Origin: Clostridia bacterium
Lineage (GTDB): Bacteria > Bacillota > Clostridia > Oscillospirales > CAG-272
DNA: 48,285 bases
Reading direction: 5' to 3'
Assembly (NCBI GenBank): GCA_017399305.1
Contig: JAFQDK010000037.1
Span: forward strand, 67,777-116,061
Shown: positions 33,401-42,239 of the stretch, in pieces
Layout: each line of letters begins with the position of its first letter
Numbering within the stretch: the stretch's first letter is position 1
The notes under the pieces: generated by a model
Databases searched by the model: none
Told to the model about the DNA's origin: nothing
Seen by the model: the letters and a program-made list of their open reading frames with translations, nothing else
Program-made: the position numbers and the translations under genes

Positions 33401-35339
33401 CGCAGAGCTCAAATGGCAAAGCGCGGGAATAAACTCGCTGATGGAAATGGGTCTTGACGGTTGGTGGTACGATCGTAACTGGTCTTACACCATAAAAACG
33501 CCTTACAGCGATGTTCTCTACACCACTCTCGGTCAGGTGCTCTACTACGACACAATGCAGAAATACCACTCTGAGAATTTAAACAGACGCGTACTTATGC
33601 TCACTAATGTTGACTGGATCCGCCACGGACATATCACTGGCTCCCCCGCAATTATCAGCCACCGTTACGGCACACAGTGGACAGGTGATATATACTGGGA
33701 TCCCGCACAGCTTAAACGCGAAGTATCAAACATGGTACTTGGCGGTGTAAACGGCGCTTCCCCCTATATATCAAGTGACCTTGGCGGTTTCTGGGATAAC
33801 GACTGGGTATCCGAAAACCACTTCTTACGCTGGATGCAGTACGGCGCTTTCTCGCCAGTATACCGTCCGCACTCCTCGCTTTCGTCTACCAACGAGCATC
33901 TGCCTTGGAGCTATGGTGAGGATTCTGCAGCGATAGTTAAGGACTTCCTGCTTATGCGTTATCACCTGATGCCCACATACTACTCTCTTGCACGCGAAAA
34001 CTTCGAAACAGGTATGCCTCTTGCACGCCGTCTTGACTTCTACTATCCACAGTATGAAGAAGCAAAGGACAACTCGCAGTATCTGCTCGGCAAAGACATT
34101 CTCGTTGCTCCCTTCTGGGGCACATCGGGTGACGGCCACGATGTAGTTCCTACCGAATGGCTGACAACTGCTGACGGTGAACAGGGACTTGAGGCAAAAT
34201 ACTTCTCAATTGAATCAATCAGCGACCGCGAAAAGTATTATGACGGCACTCCGGTTGCAACCGAAATCGTTCCCACTGTAGATTTCTACTGGTACGCTGC
34301 CGCCGACGGAATGACAGGCGGCCCCGTAACAAGTCTGGGAGAAGACAATTTTGCCGCAAGCTTTACAGGAAAGATCACTCCTGCATACAATTGTTACATC
34401 GGTATGCTCGCAGATGAATGCGCACGTATATATATCGACGGTCAGTTGTGGGTAAACTGGAAGAGCGGTCAGATGGCACAGAACTTCAACACTACTACAC
34501 CTCTTAAGGCAGGCGTTACTTACGACATTGTCGTAGAGTGTTATGAAAAGACCGGTAAGGCTGTTGCATACCTTATGTGCGAACCCGTACTCCCCAAAAA
34601 CACATCCGAGCGCAGTGTATTTATCCCCGACGGTACATGGATAAATGCATTTACAGGCGAAAAAACTGTAGGTCCTAAGACAATAATAGTTACGGGTGGT
34701 ACAGACGAAATGCCCGTATTTATTCGCGAAGGTGCAGCAATTCTCACAAGCGATGTTATCTCTCCGATGACTGGTGCTGATTGGCAAAAGCTTTCAGTAA
34801 ACATCTACGGACTTGCAGAGGGTGAATTCAGCCTCTATGAAGACGACGGTACAACAGAGAGTTATCTTGACGGTAGCTATCGTTTCACCGATGGCAGCAT
34901 TACCAAATCAGGCGATGAATGGAAGATTAATATCGGCAAAGCAGATGGTAGTTTTGCAACAGACTATACATCTCGTACTGTTAAACTTCGCATACATTCC
35001 AACGCTCCTATAATAGCAAGTATCGACGGAAAGGCGATAAGTGTAAATACTATCGCGAAGGATGCAGATGCGATTCCATTTGCCAATAGCGATGCATCCA
35101 ACATTTCAGACGTATATGAAATCTCTGTTGAAGTTCCGCTGGCAGAAGGCGCAACAGTGACTGTAGCCGAACTTGAACAAGGTGACGTAAACCAAGATGG
35201 CAAAATCTCACTTGCAGATACGCTTATCGCATTAAACGCTATTCTAAACAAGAAAGCTTGCCCAGGTGCTGACATAAACGGCGACGGCAAAGTATCTCTG
35301 TTGGATGTTATTTCTATTTTGAAAAGGTCTGTAGCATAA
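30450..35339 (+). CDS. Giant secreted GH31 glycosidase with duplicated beta-helix-like modules and dockerin
   Basis: A 1629-residue exported enzyme; GGAGG 7 bases before the ATG. Order: signal peptide (1-20); two beta-helix-like modules (about 22-340 and 352-670), about 80% alike and each ending in a small H-x-F...CxxCG knuckle; an extra short CxxCG segment; the GH31 N-terminal sandwich and barrel (from about 715) with nucleophile D1008 in DGWWYDRN and acid D1080 in QWTGDI; a PA14-like insert (about 1250-1385); C-terminal beta domains; and a dockerin pair of calcium loops (DVNQDGKISLAD and DINGDGKVSLLD; about 1578-1629). The catalytic part closely resembles the cytoplasmic GH31 at 26941. The beta-helix-like part may bind polysaccharide; the dockerin suggests attachment to a cohesin-bearing partner not present here. 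Substrate not deducible. Confidence 0.9.
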   Translation: MKKYLLIICMIILLSIGASAATVYVSDGGTGDGASSSAPLGSLTDAYTALGSDGGEIVIVGTVTIPVNKGDTTRTAFVEPSHSGKITVRGYNSSAKMLFASPYEYHMSGETEIKNIIISSGSYTSGISICARGHHLTMGDGITMHSTGTVGSTTQIGTKVYLHGGCIPNATVEGYLECNNHLTVKSGTYWGIIGFNRGLNVTTTGSSKIEVGGDVSTHYLIAGSSGSCNFASPASSEIYIIGDLTVTQQISLGNQNSDVSSFDSNLIVLDGVVDFTENFIDYTARKRMTTLDIYYDDASTTAKTSFETYFKGYGDREGTLAAYCVNELGGHTFKNNNCTRCGAIKAIENADIVYVTDGGAGTGASAASPLGSLTDAYAALGSDGGEIVIVDTVTVPVNKGDTTRTAFVEPAHSGKVTVRGNDDSAVMLFASPYEYHMSGETEIKDITISSGAYVKGISICARGHHLTMGDGITMHSTGTVSGTTQIGTKVYLHGGCIPNATVDGYLDCNNHLTVKSGIYWGIIGFNRGLNVSTTGKATIEVGGDVSTHYLVAGSSGTSGFEGEAGATIRIIGDLNVTQQISLGNQNTRPKAFSAVVIVENGNVNMTGTLVDFSARTRLTDLAIYVNPESESAVLSYNRLFAGYGDREGTISDYCTNELSGHSFANGVCTVCGTDGEICDTHSFTESVSGTITTKICSVCGFTVKTTTKTNSVNGVYTHTVGNVRVQILSDGIVRTEEKFENTFTDVPTLIVPDRTVFTGTAVTVDEDMDTVILATEKFTVNIPKNGTATDVLIFDADGKLLYDYYSADKVAMYSSLPAPSDTPDAYAVIDNGILPADGGLTYTGSEDDTSDWERTDNTDIYILLPLGDAVALRKQFITLTGPTMMSSIKTLGSWYSKWTRYSGEERLALIKEFRTRGIPLDVLIIDTEWKASSTNGNDGDGTGYDTNDELYPDMPGFLTKAEAAGVYVLFNDHTHSTTDLITTPAELKWQSAGINSLMEMGLDGWWYDRNWSYTIKTPYSDVLYTTLGQVLYYDTMQKYHSENLNRRVLMLTNVDWIRHGHITGSPAIISHRYGTQWTGDIYWDPAQLKREVSNMVLGGVNGASPYISSDLGGFWDNDWVSENHFLRWMQYGAFSPVYRPHSSLSSTNEHLPWSYGEDSAAIVKDFLLMRYHLMPTYYSLARENFETGMPLARRLDFYYPQYEEAKDNSQYLLGKDILVAPFWGTSGDGHDVVPTEWLTTADGEQGLEAKYFSIESISDREKYYDGTPVATEIVPTVDFYWYAAADGMTGGPVTSLGEDNFAASFTGKITPAYNCYIGMLADECARIYIDGQLWVNWKSGQMAQNFNTTTPLKAGVTYDIVVECYEKTGKAVAYLMCEPVLPKNTSERSVFIPDGTWINAFTGEKTVGPKTIIVTGGTDEMPVFIREGAAILTSDVISPMTGADWQKLSVNIYGLAEGEFSLYEDDGTTESYLDGSYRFTDGSITKSGDEWKINIGKADGSFATDYTSRTVKLRIHSNAPIIASIDGKAISVNTIAKDADAIPFANSDASNISDVYEISVEVPLAEGATVTVAELEQGDVNQDGKISLADTLIALNAILNKKACPGADINGDGKVSLLDVISILKRSVA
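30513..31485 (+). repeat. First copy of beta-helix-like module (intragenic duplication)
   Basis: Encodes residues about 22-345 of the secreted GH31 protein. It begins TVYVSDGGTGDG and contains CARGHHLTMGDGITMHSTGT. It is strongly similar in DNA and protein to the second copy. Confidence 0.85.
31503..32468 (+). repeat. Second copy of beta-helix-like module
   Basis: Encodes residues about 352-673, with the same order of segments as the first copy. The long near-identical stretch around 31830-31960 versus 30850-30975 points to a fairly recent duplication or gene conversion. A third, more diverged copy forms the N-terminal part of the GH43-like protein at 8418-10856. Confidence 0.85.
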
Positions 35340-35340
35340 A

Positions 35341-35370
35341 AAAATCTCGGCTCAAATGAGCCGAGATTTT
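35341..35370. terminator. Bidirectional terminator between secreted GH31 and SLH operon
   Basis: AAAATCTCGGCTC / GAGCCGAGATTTT stem with an AAAT loop, and T-run and A-run flanks. Confidence 0.92.
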
Positions 35371-35381
35371 TTTGCCGTACA

Positions 35382-38243
35382 TTATGGCATAATAACAATA
35401 TAATCGCCCTTAGAGGAGTAATCGGGTTCAAGGCTTACATTTGCATTATCGCTGAGGGTAACGCTTCCCTCAAGACTCTTAACCTCGTTGCCGTTTGCAT
35501 CGGTTATCACGCAATAGCACTTAAAGCTGCCGTCAAAATACTTTCTGTCAACGCCTACTGTAAGTGTGTTTGTAGTTTCACCCTCTGCCCACTCGTGGTC
35601 CTTGGATACGGGGTAGAAGAACTCCATGCCATTAACAAAATAATACCATTTGTAAGTAAACGGCTTGTATCTGCCGTCTGCCTCTACGCTGAACTCGATA
35701 TAAGTATCAGGCTTTGCCGCTACAACACCGGGCTGCTTTATGATGAAAGGCTTTTCGGGGAAAATAGTTGCCGCAGCCGTAATTGCCCCGTTTCCCTCTC
35801 CGTCAGTAACAACGCAATGATAATATACATGGCTTGTAAGCTCGGTCTTTTCCACCTGAATTGTAAGCGTATCGGTGTTATAACCGCTTGCCCATGTGTC
35901 AGTAGGCAAAATGTCCTTAAAGGTCTTGGCACCGTCATAGATATAACGCCACTTATAAGTCACATCACTGCCATTTTCGCCGAGTGCCTTTACTTTAAAC
36001 TGAACGCTGTCGCCGTAGTTTGCATAAACGCTCTGGGGATGGTTTGCAATAACAAGATCATGCGGAGTGGGAATATATGCATCAGAATATGCAATATTGC
36101 CTGCAGCATCGGTTATCATGCAGCGGAAGGACATGCCGAATGCATACTGCTGCTCGGTGAGCAGTATATTAAGCGTATCTTTATCAAATCCGTTTGCCCA
36201 TTCCTCCGATTTTGCGATGCTGGTAAGATTATAAGCGGACTTGCCGTCTTTAAGTGCCTGCCATACATATGTATAAGGCTCCATACCGCCTGTAGCATAT
36301 ACACTCATCTTTGTCCACTCGCCGATATTTCCTCTTGGAGTATAACTCACGCTTACGCTGAGAGCTTCTTTGATAGCAATATTCTTCTTGTCGCCGATAA
36401 GATTCTGAGTATCGTAATCAAGGACTGCGGCACGGGTATTGATAGTGCCGATTTCCTTAAACAAAAGTCCCACTCTGTCGCCTGCAGTGGCCATGTCGAG
36501 CTGTTTACCAAACATTTCTATAGCTTCAACCTTACCGCTGCCGTATGTGTATTTATCGTCAAAGGTAAATACAAGATGCTCGCCGGGAACTATCTTGCCT
36601 GTCTTAACTCTGCCGACAACTATAGTGCCAAGAGAATTCTTTACAATGTCCTCAAGCTCCATTGCAAAGGGTGCTTCAGGCATTTTAATAACATTTGAAC
36701 TTACACTTTCGCCGTTTTCATCGGTAACTCTGCAGAAAAACCGCTTTTCAAGATAGGGGCTTTCCAAATCAAACTTAAGCGTGATAACGTCGCCGCTCAG
36801 CATCGCATATCCGTCATTTTTGAAGGTATCGGTCAGGTTCTTGTAGCCTGTATAATAGAGCCACTCAAATTTGTAGGGCTGCTTGCCGCCTTTGACAAAT
36901 ACCGAATAGGTTAAATAATCGCCATCTTTAGCCGATGCAATATACTCAGGCTGCTCGGTAATTGTAAGCTTTTCATAGGTCTCTGCAGGCTCCTCCTCGG
37001 CAGGTCCTTCGACATCAAAATATGCAGGAATATCAGTATATCCCGTGTCAATCTTTTCACCGTTTGCATCGGTAACCTCAAGTTTTACCTCTTTTCCAAG
37101 ATAAGGATTATTCTCAGTGAAAATGAATGCTGCGGTTGCACCGCCTACTCCGTCATCTGTAAGGGTTACAAAGCTGTCACTTATAAGCTTTGTTCCCTTT
37201 TCGCCATCGCTGTAGTACCATGTATATGTATATGGAGCTTCTCCACCACTGACAGACGCAACGAATTTATAAGTTCCGAATTCCAGGTAGGAAGTAGCGC
37301 CCTTAAACCGAAGCGGCTCGGTTTCAGCAGGCTTTTCGCCGAGTGTAAACTCGATTCTTGCAGCCTTGTACATCATTCTTGTGAGAACTGCCGCAACCTC
37401 GCTTCGCTTGATGTTTGCAGTAGGGTTGCAGTTGCGTGCCGCATCGACACCGCCAACGATACCCGCACGGTAAAGCTTGTAGATAGCGGGGTCTTTCTTA
37501 ACATCGGGGATTGCGTCTTCTGCAACGTAGTTAATCTCCTCAAGCGCCTCCGGGGGAAGCGAATATGCGAAAATGCGCATATATCCCTGTCTTGTTGCAG
37601 GCGCATTAAGATCGTAGCCGTGATCCTCTTTGAGAATACCGTTTTCAATACAGTAATCGAGATAAGGCTTATACCATGGATTGCCGACGGTAAGTGTTAC
37701 CTTACCCTCGGTATATTTCTGATGCATACAAGCCGCAAGTTTGATAGCTTCAACATATGTGATATTGAGGTCAGGCGCAAAGGTTGTGTTTGTTTTACCG
37801 TTGATAAGTCCGTCATAATACGCACGGATCACGTCATTATAGAACCATGCGTTCTCGCTTACGTCGATAAACGGATTTGCAAATTTGTCATAGCCGCAAA
37901 CCGTGCATTTGTCGTCTTTAAAGGTGTGATCCTTTACGTTAAAGCGCTCGAAGCAGACCTGACATTCTTCAAAGTGATAATCCATGTCTGCGCCATTCAT
38001 CAGGATGTGCTCATGTCCGCCCTCTCCGCGAACCTCTGTGTCCTCATACCCGCAAACTGTACATACACCGTCTTTGAATACGTGGTTGCCTGCGTTTCTG
38101 ATTTCGTAACACTTCTGGCATTCTTCATAGTGGCTTGTCATATTTCTCATTGACATAAAATCATGCTGACAGGTTGTATCGTCTGCAAATGCAACAACGG
38201 TAAGCATAATTGCCGCAAGCAATAGTGTAATTAATCTTTTCAT
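35382..38243 (-). CDS. SLH surface protein with Ig-like repeats and an EF-Tu domain-2-like insert
   Basis: A 953-residue exported protein; AAGGAG before the ATG, 9 bases after the upstream gene. Order: signal peptide (1-20); two small zinc-knuckle-like units (about 25-66 and 77-118; H...CxxC...H-x-F...CxxCGY); three SLH-type repeats (about 121-300; FIDVSENAWFYNDV at the first), which anchor proteins to cell-wall polymers; two Ig-like beta domains (W-Y-Y...PYTYTWYYS); a segment at about 526-606 that matches translation-factor domain 2 (GTIVVGRVKTGKIVPGEH, VEAIEMFGKQ, AGDRVGLLF); three more Ig-like domains (each with a YKWxY and a FxCxxTD motif). No enzymatic motif. It probably is a cell-surface binding or structural protein. 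Confidence 0.82.
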   Translation of the reverse strand: MKRLITLLLAAIMLTVVAFADDTTCQHDFMSMRNMTSHYEECQKCYEIRNAGNHVFKDGVCTVCGYEDTEVRGEGGHEHILMNGADMDYHFEECQVCFERFNVKDHTFKDDKCTVCGYDKFANPFIDVSENAWFYNDVIRAYYDGLINGKTNTTFAPDLNITYVEAIKLAACMHQKYTEGKVTLTVGNPWYKPYLDYCIENGILKEDHGYDLNAPATRQGYMRIFAYSLPPEALEEINYVAEDAIPDVKKDPAIYKLYRAGIVGGVDAARNCNPTANIKRSEVAAVLTRMMYKAARIEFTLGEKPAETEPLRFKGATSYLEFGTYKFVASVSGGEAPYTYTWYYSDGEKGTKLISDSFVTLTDDGVGGATAAFIFTENNPYLGKEVKLEVTDANGEKIDTGYTDIPAYFDVEGPAEEEPAETYEKLTITEQPEYIASAKDGDYLTYSVFVKGGKQPYKFEWLYYTGYKNLTDTFKNDGYAMLSGDVITLKFDLESPYLEKRFFCRVTDENGESVSSNVIKMPEAPFAMELEDIVKNSLGTIVVGRVKTGKIVPGEHLVFTFDDKYTYGSGKVEAIEMFGKQLDMATAGDRVGLLFKEIGTINTRAAVLDYDTQNLIGDKKNIAIKEALSVSVSYTPRGNIGEWTKMSVYATGGMEPYTYVWQALKDGKSAYNLTSIAKSEEWANGFDKDTLNILLTEQQYAFGMSFRCMITDAAGNIAYSDAYIPTPHDLVIANHPQSVYANYGDSVQFKVKALGENGSDVTYKWRYIYDGAKTFKDILPTDTWASGYNTDTLTIQVEKTELTSHVYYHCVVTDGEGNGAITAAATIFPEKPFIIKQPGVVAAKPDTYIEFSVEADGRYKPFTYKWYYFVNGMEFFYPVSKDHEWAEGETTNTLTVGVDRKYFDGSFKCYCVITDANGNEVKSLEGSVTLSDNANVSLEPDYSSKGDYIVIMP

Positions 38244-38252
38244 ATCTGCTCC

Positions 38253-41200
38253 TTATTTCTCGTAAAACATATACAGGAAGTATGCAATTCCTGCTCTCGG
38301 ACAAGGCTCATCGGGAGAAACCACAAATTTGGTTCCGTCAAGCAGTCCCTCTTTCTTTGCCCAATCTCTCGCTTCCTCATACCAACCGTTTGTACCAATC
38401 TTCATTGCTCTGTAAAGCATTGTCATAATGTGCGCACTTGAGCAGGTCTGATGGGGAGTAAAGGTGGTTTTGGAAGTACCCACTATAATGCCCTCTTCAA
38501 CACCCCAGAGCACCGATTTGTAGTAATAATCACTTTCCTTAACATCGGTGAAAGGATTATTGGAGCTCTTTGGCTCGGGACAGCCTGCCGCGCGCCAGAG
38601 GAACGTAACGCCTTGTGCTCTTGTACAGGTATCGTTAGGCGAAAATGTAGTCGCCGTTGTACCTACGGTAAGCCCTGTACCCTTTGCCCACATTACCGCA
38701 TCAAAGAAGTAATCGCTTGCCTTAACGTCGGTAAAGGGATTTTCGCCATTTTTGTTATAGCCGCAGGTCTTGCAACGTCCGTTTGCATCAAAAACGTGGC
38801 TGCCTGCGTCCTTTACAGCACCGCAAACAAGGCACTCATAATGGTGGCTGTTTTCGTTGCGCATTGAAATGTAGTCGTGAGCGTGGTCAAGCTTCGGGAA
38901 GGTAAACTCAATCTTTGCAAAGTCCGGTCCAAGGTACTCAGCGGTAGCTGCATAACCGTTGACTGAAGCAGTAAGATTTTCAGCAAAGGAATAGTTTTCT
39001 TTGCTTCTGAAGCAAACAGTCAACTTATAAACGCCGCCCTCTTCAAATGTGCTGATTCTATTGCCTGTTTCAACGTTTACCCAGCTTATGCCGTCCGTAT
39101 ACCTTCCTGAGCGGTCACCAAGATTATCGCTGTAGAAACGCTTGGTGTCAAATTTGGTATAATCCGCCTTTGCACCGATTTCGGGAGCAGTAATGCTGAG
39201 TGCGATGTTTGAAATATACTCGCCGTCCTCGCCTAAAGAGTAAGAGCATATATCGCAAACAAGGTCGCGGTTAGCGTCTGCATGCGGTTCAACCGCAAAC
39301 TCATTGCATCCGCTTACCATACAGTAGCTTCTGTGGTTTACGCCGTCCTGAGCCTTCCAGTCGGAGAATGCATGCTCGCCACCCTTTTGCGTGTAGCCGT
39401 ATTTTACGTAAATTCCGCAAGTCGCACACTTTATATCGCCTGTATAGCCGTCATGCTGGCAGTTTGCCTCTTTGTAGTTAAGAGTCTGAAGTTTTGTATG
39501 TGTGGGTGCAATCAGCTTGCCCTCTTTTACAAGGTCACCGCATGAGCAATAGGTGTCACCTGTGTAACCGAAGTCAAAGCAGGTAGCCTTTTTTGCATTC
39601 TTAACGGTTATCGTTCCCGTATGCTTTTTCGGTGTGGTGTTACCCATAATCACCATGCCGCAATGCGAGCATTTGTATGAGCCTTCGTAGCCGCGCTGCT
39701 CACAGGTTGCTTTTACTACAGTGCTCTTGATAAGTGTGAGCGTACCTGTATGCTCGGTGCCACCCTCGATAGCTTCACCGTATTTTACAACGTAGCCGCA
39801 GTCGCAGCAGCGAAGGTCGCCGGTGTAGCCGTCCTTTACGCAGATTGGCTTATATGCACCGAAAATTCTTGTGCCGCTCTCATGCTTGCACTCGGCTTTA
39901 TCAATTGCGGGAATAAATGTAAAGATGCCGCCGCCTGTGTATTCCTTAAAGCTCTTGATTGTGAAAGTCCACTTAGGCTCGCCATCAAGCTTTACCGAGG
40001 TTGCATAACCCGTTACATCAAGGTCATTAACACCGTTTCCGCTATAGTATACACGGAAAGCAAGGCATCTCGGATTGTTCATTTTGATGTAATCGCTCTT
40101 GTCATTGACAGTAGGTGCAAAGGTAATCTCAATGCTGTCGCCGATAACGTAAATATCACTCGATGCGTGGCCGTACTGTACATAAACAAGGTCATTTGAC
40201 TTTGTCCAGTCGGTTGCAACATTTTTCTCGTTTACACTGTCAAATCGCATCGGCTTTTCGGTAGTAGTGTAAGAGCAAAGACTGCATTCTTTGTACGGTG
40301 CACCGATGCCGTTTGGAGCAGTGTGAGGTGTTCCTTGATTGCCCCATGCAAGCCATGTATGACTCTCCAAAGTAGTCTTTGTACATCCGTCATAGAGGCA
40401 CTTCAGTCTGTGCTGTGTGCCGTTTTTATAGGTGTAGTCAACCACGCACTCGCCGGTTTCCTTATCCAGGAAATAGTGGTCATGGTTCTTGATATGCGTA
40501 GTAAATCCGCAGTCGCGGCAGGTGTATTTTGTCCATACACTGCCGTCTACGCTATCGGTAACTTCGCCCTCTGCCTTACCGAAGTTGTGCGGCTCTTCCT
40601 TTACCGCTTCGCAACCGTCGCCAATACACATTATTTCATGTACCTTGCTTTCGTACACGCCGATGTTGTTATTCTTGTTAGGCTGACGGATAATACCGAT
40701 AAGCGCACCCTTATAGTAGGTGCTCTCTTTGTAAATATGCTTGGAAAGGATAGAAGCCTCGGCAGAATAAACGGTGTTTCCTTCCTCATCGGTAATCTCG
40801 CAGCGGTAAGAGTTCTCATCGTAGCAAGCCGTCGTCGGAACGGAGATCGTCAGCTTTTCGCTCTTTGCGCCGTGAACAACGTTGAACTTTTTGCCATTAT
40901 TCCACGAACTTGTATAGTCCTCAAGAGCCGTCCACTTTCCGTTTCCGCATCTTTCGTACCACTGATAGCTGAGCTTGCTTGTTCCCTTAGCAAAAACAGA
41001 GAATGAGACCTTATTGTCCTCGATGTTGTAAGGTTCGCCCGCATCTGCTTCGTTGTCACTTACGTTTACAACTCTGCTCTGCGGTTGGGAGAGAATAAGT
41101 ATCTTTGTGTGTGTATTGAAACCGCAAACGGTACAAATATCGTACTTGTTAAGCGTGTGCTTTGCCTTTGCGGTATAGTGTGCCGTACTTTCGCAATAAC

Positions 41201-42239
41201 GGCACTTCACATAGTGATATGTTTCGTCAAATGACCATGAGTTCTGCGGCTTTGCACTGTGTTCGCCGCCATCTGTGTGCTCTGTAGCAATATGCTTGTC
41301 AAAATCGGGGTCGCTCACACACATGTCGCCGCAATCACAGCCCTCGTCCTCTGCATACATATGACAGCAATCCTCGCAACGAAGTTCGCCACTGCTGTAG
41401 CAGATTTCGCAAACATCCACGTCATGGAAGCACGCTCCACAGTCATTGCAGAAATGCTCGTCGTATTCATCGTCCATTACGCAAAGCCGCTCACTGCAAT
41501 CGGAGTTACCCTCGCAGCAGTCAAGGCAGACCTCGCAAATGTCGCATTGCTCCACCGCACAAAACGGAGTTCCGCAGTCAAGGCAGATATGGTCATACCA
41601 ATCGGAGCCTTCCACGCAGTATTCGCCGCACTCACAGCCCTCACTCTGTGCTTCTGCCTCACAGCATTCCTCGCAGGCATTACATTCATCACAGAGTTCA
41701 AGACCGTCATCAAAAACGCATCGCTCGCATTTTTCGCAAGGCAGGCAGCATTCCTTGCAGTGCTCGGCGCCATCTTCCTCGCATGCACCGTATGCGTTAT
41801 AGCAGTAGCCGCACTCGGGGCAATGCACACCGCCTTCCAACTCCTGACAGCTCTCGCAACGGCCGCAATCATCACATAATGCGCCGGCGCAGCTCTCGCA
41901 GAACCAGCATATGCTGCATAGCGCATCCCGGTCGCCGGCATAGCACTCCTCACAGCCCATGCAATGGTATGCCTCGCCGACGTAGCAATCATCGCAAAGA
42001 TGGCACTCCGTGCAGAATTTGGAACGTGTGTTAAAGCAGTCGCCACACTCCCAACAGTGCGTAGCCGCCCAGCAATCCGCAGGCTCTGCCTCAATACTGC
42101 AAAGTCCGCATTCGCAAAGCCAATCGCCAAAGCGATATGCGCCACAGTACATGCAGTTATCGCCGTCCTCGGCAAGCACCGTAAGTGCAAGCAGAGAAAC
42201 AAGCAAGCACAAAATGAGAAGTCTGCCAAGTTTTTTCAT
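38253..42239 (-). CDS. SLH surface protein with very cysteine-rich N-terminal region
   Basis: A 1328-residue exported protein, first gene of a two-gene operon; GGAGG 8 bases before the ATG. After the signal peptide (1-23), residues about 29-315 contain about 60 cysteines in CxxC, CxxCxxC and CC clusters, mixed with many Asp and Glu residues. Next come an H-x-L...CTVCGF knuckle, Ig-like segments (YQWYER; YRCEITDEEGN), a series of CxxCG units separated by about 45 residues (GYTGDLRCCDCGY, GYEGSYKCSHCG, GYTGDTYCSCG, GYTGDIKCATCG; about 790-990), a knuckle CLVCG...CKTCGYN, and three SLH repeats (about 1165-1328). It should be attached to the cell wall. High metal or thiol chemistry is implied by composition, but function is unknown. 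Confidence 0.82.
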   Translation of the reverse strand: MKKLGRLLILCLLVSLLALTVLAEDGDNCMYCGAYRFGDWLCECGLCSIEAEPADCWAATHCWECGDCFNTRSKFCTECHLCDDCYVGEAYHCMGCEECYAGDRDALCSICWFCESCAGALCDDCGRCESCQELEGGVHCPECGYCYNAYGACEEDGAEHCKECCLPCEKCERCVFDDGLELCDECNACEECCEAEAQSEGCECGEYCVEGSDWYDHICLDCGTPFCAVEQCDICEVCLDCCEGNSDCSERLCVMDDEYDEHFCNDCGACFHDVDVCEICYSSGELRCEDCCHMYAEDEGCDCGDMCVSDPDFDKHIATEHTDGGEHSAKPQNSWSFDETYHYVKCRYCESTAHYTAKAKHTLNKYDICTVCGFNTHTKILILSQPQSRVVNVSDNEADAGEPYNIEDNKVSFSVFAKGTSKLSYQWYERCGNGKWTALEDYTSSWNNGKKFNVVHGAKSEKLTISVPTTACYDENSYRCEITDEEGNTVYSAEASILSKHIYKESTYYKGALIGIIRQPNKNNNIGVYESKVHEIMCIGDGCEAVKEEPHNFGKAEGEVTDSVDGSVWTKYTCRDCGFTTHIKNHDHYFLDKETGECVVDYTYKNGTQHRLKCLYDGCTKTTLESHTWLAWGNQGTPHTAPNGIGAPYKECSLCSYTTTEKPMRFDSVNEKNVATDWTKSNDLVYVQYGHASSDIYVIGDSIEITFAPTVNDKSDYIKMNNPRCLAFRVYYSGNGVNDLDVTGYATSVKLDGEPKWTFTIKSFKEYTGGGIFTFIPAIDKAECKHESGTRIFGAYKPICVKDGYTGDLRCCDCGYVVKYGEAIEGGTEHTGTLTLIKSTVVKATCEQRGYEGSYKCSHCGMVIMGNTTPKKHTGTITVKNAKKATCFDFGYTGDTYCSCGDLVKEGKLIAPTHTKLQTLNYKEANCQHDGYTGDIKCATCGIYVKYGYTQKGGEHAFSDWKAQDGVNHRSYCMVSGCNEFAVEPHADANRDLVCDICSYSLGEDGEYISNIALSITAPEIGAKADYTKFDTKRFYSDNLGDRSGRYTDGISWVNVETGNRISTFEEGGVYKLTVCFRSKENYSFAENLTASVNGYAATAEYLGPDFAKIEFTFPKLDHAHDYISMRNENSHHYECLVCGAVKDAGSHVFDANGRCKTCGYNKNGENPFTDVKASDYFFDAVMWAKGTGLTVGTTATTFSPNDTCTRAQGVTFLWRAAGCPEPKSSNNPFTDVKESDYYYKSVLWGVEEGIIVGTSKTTFTPHQTCSSAHIMTMLYRAMKIGTNGWYEEARDWAKKEGLLDGTKFVVSPDEPCPRAGIAYFLYMFYEK

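Noticed and set aside
41477-42229. Alternative 250-residue minus-strand frame across the cysteine-rich region
   Set aside because: Out-of-frame shadow; the in-frame reading gives a signal peptide, CxxC clusters and SLH repeats.
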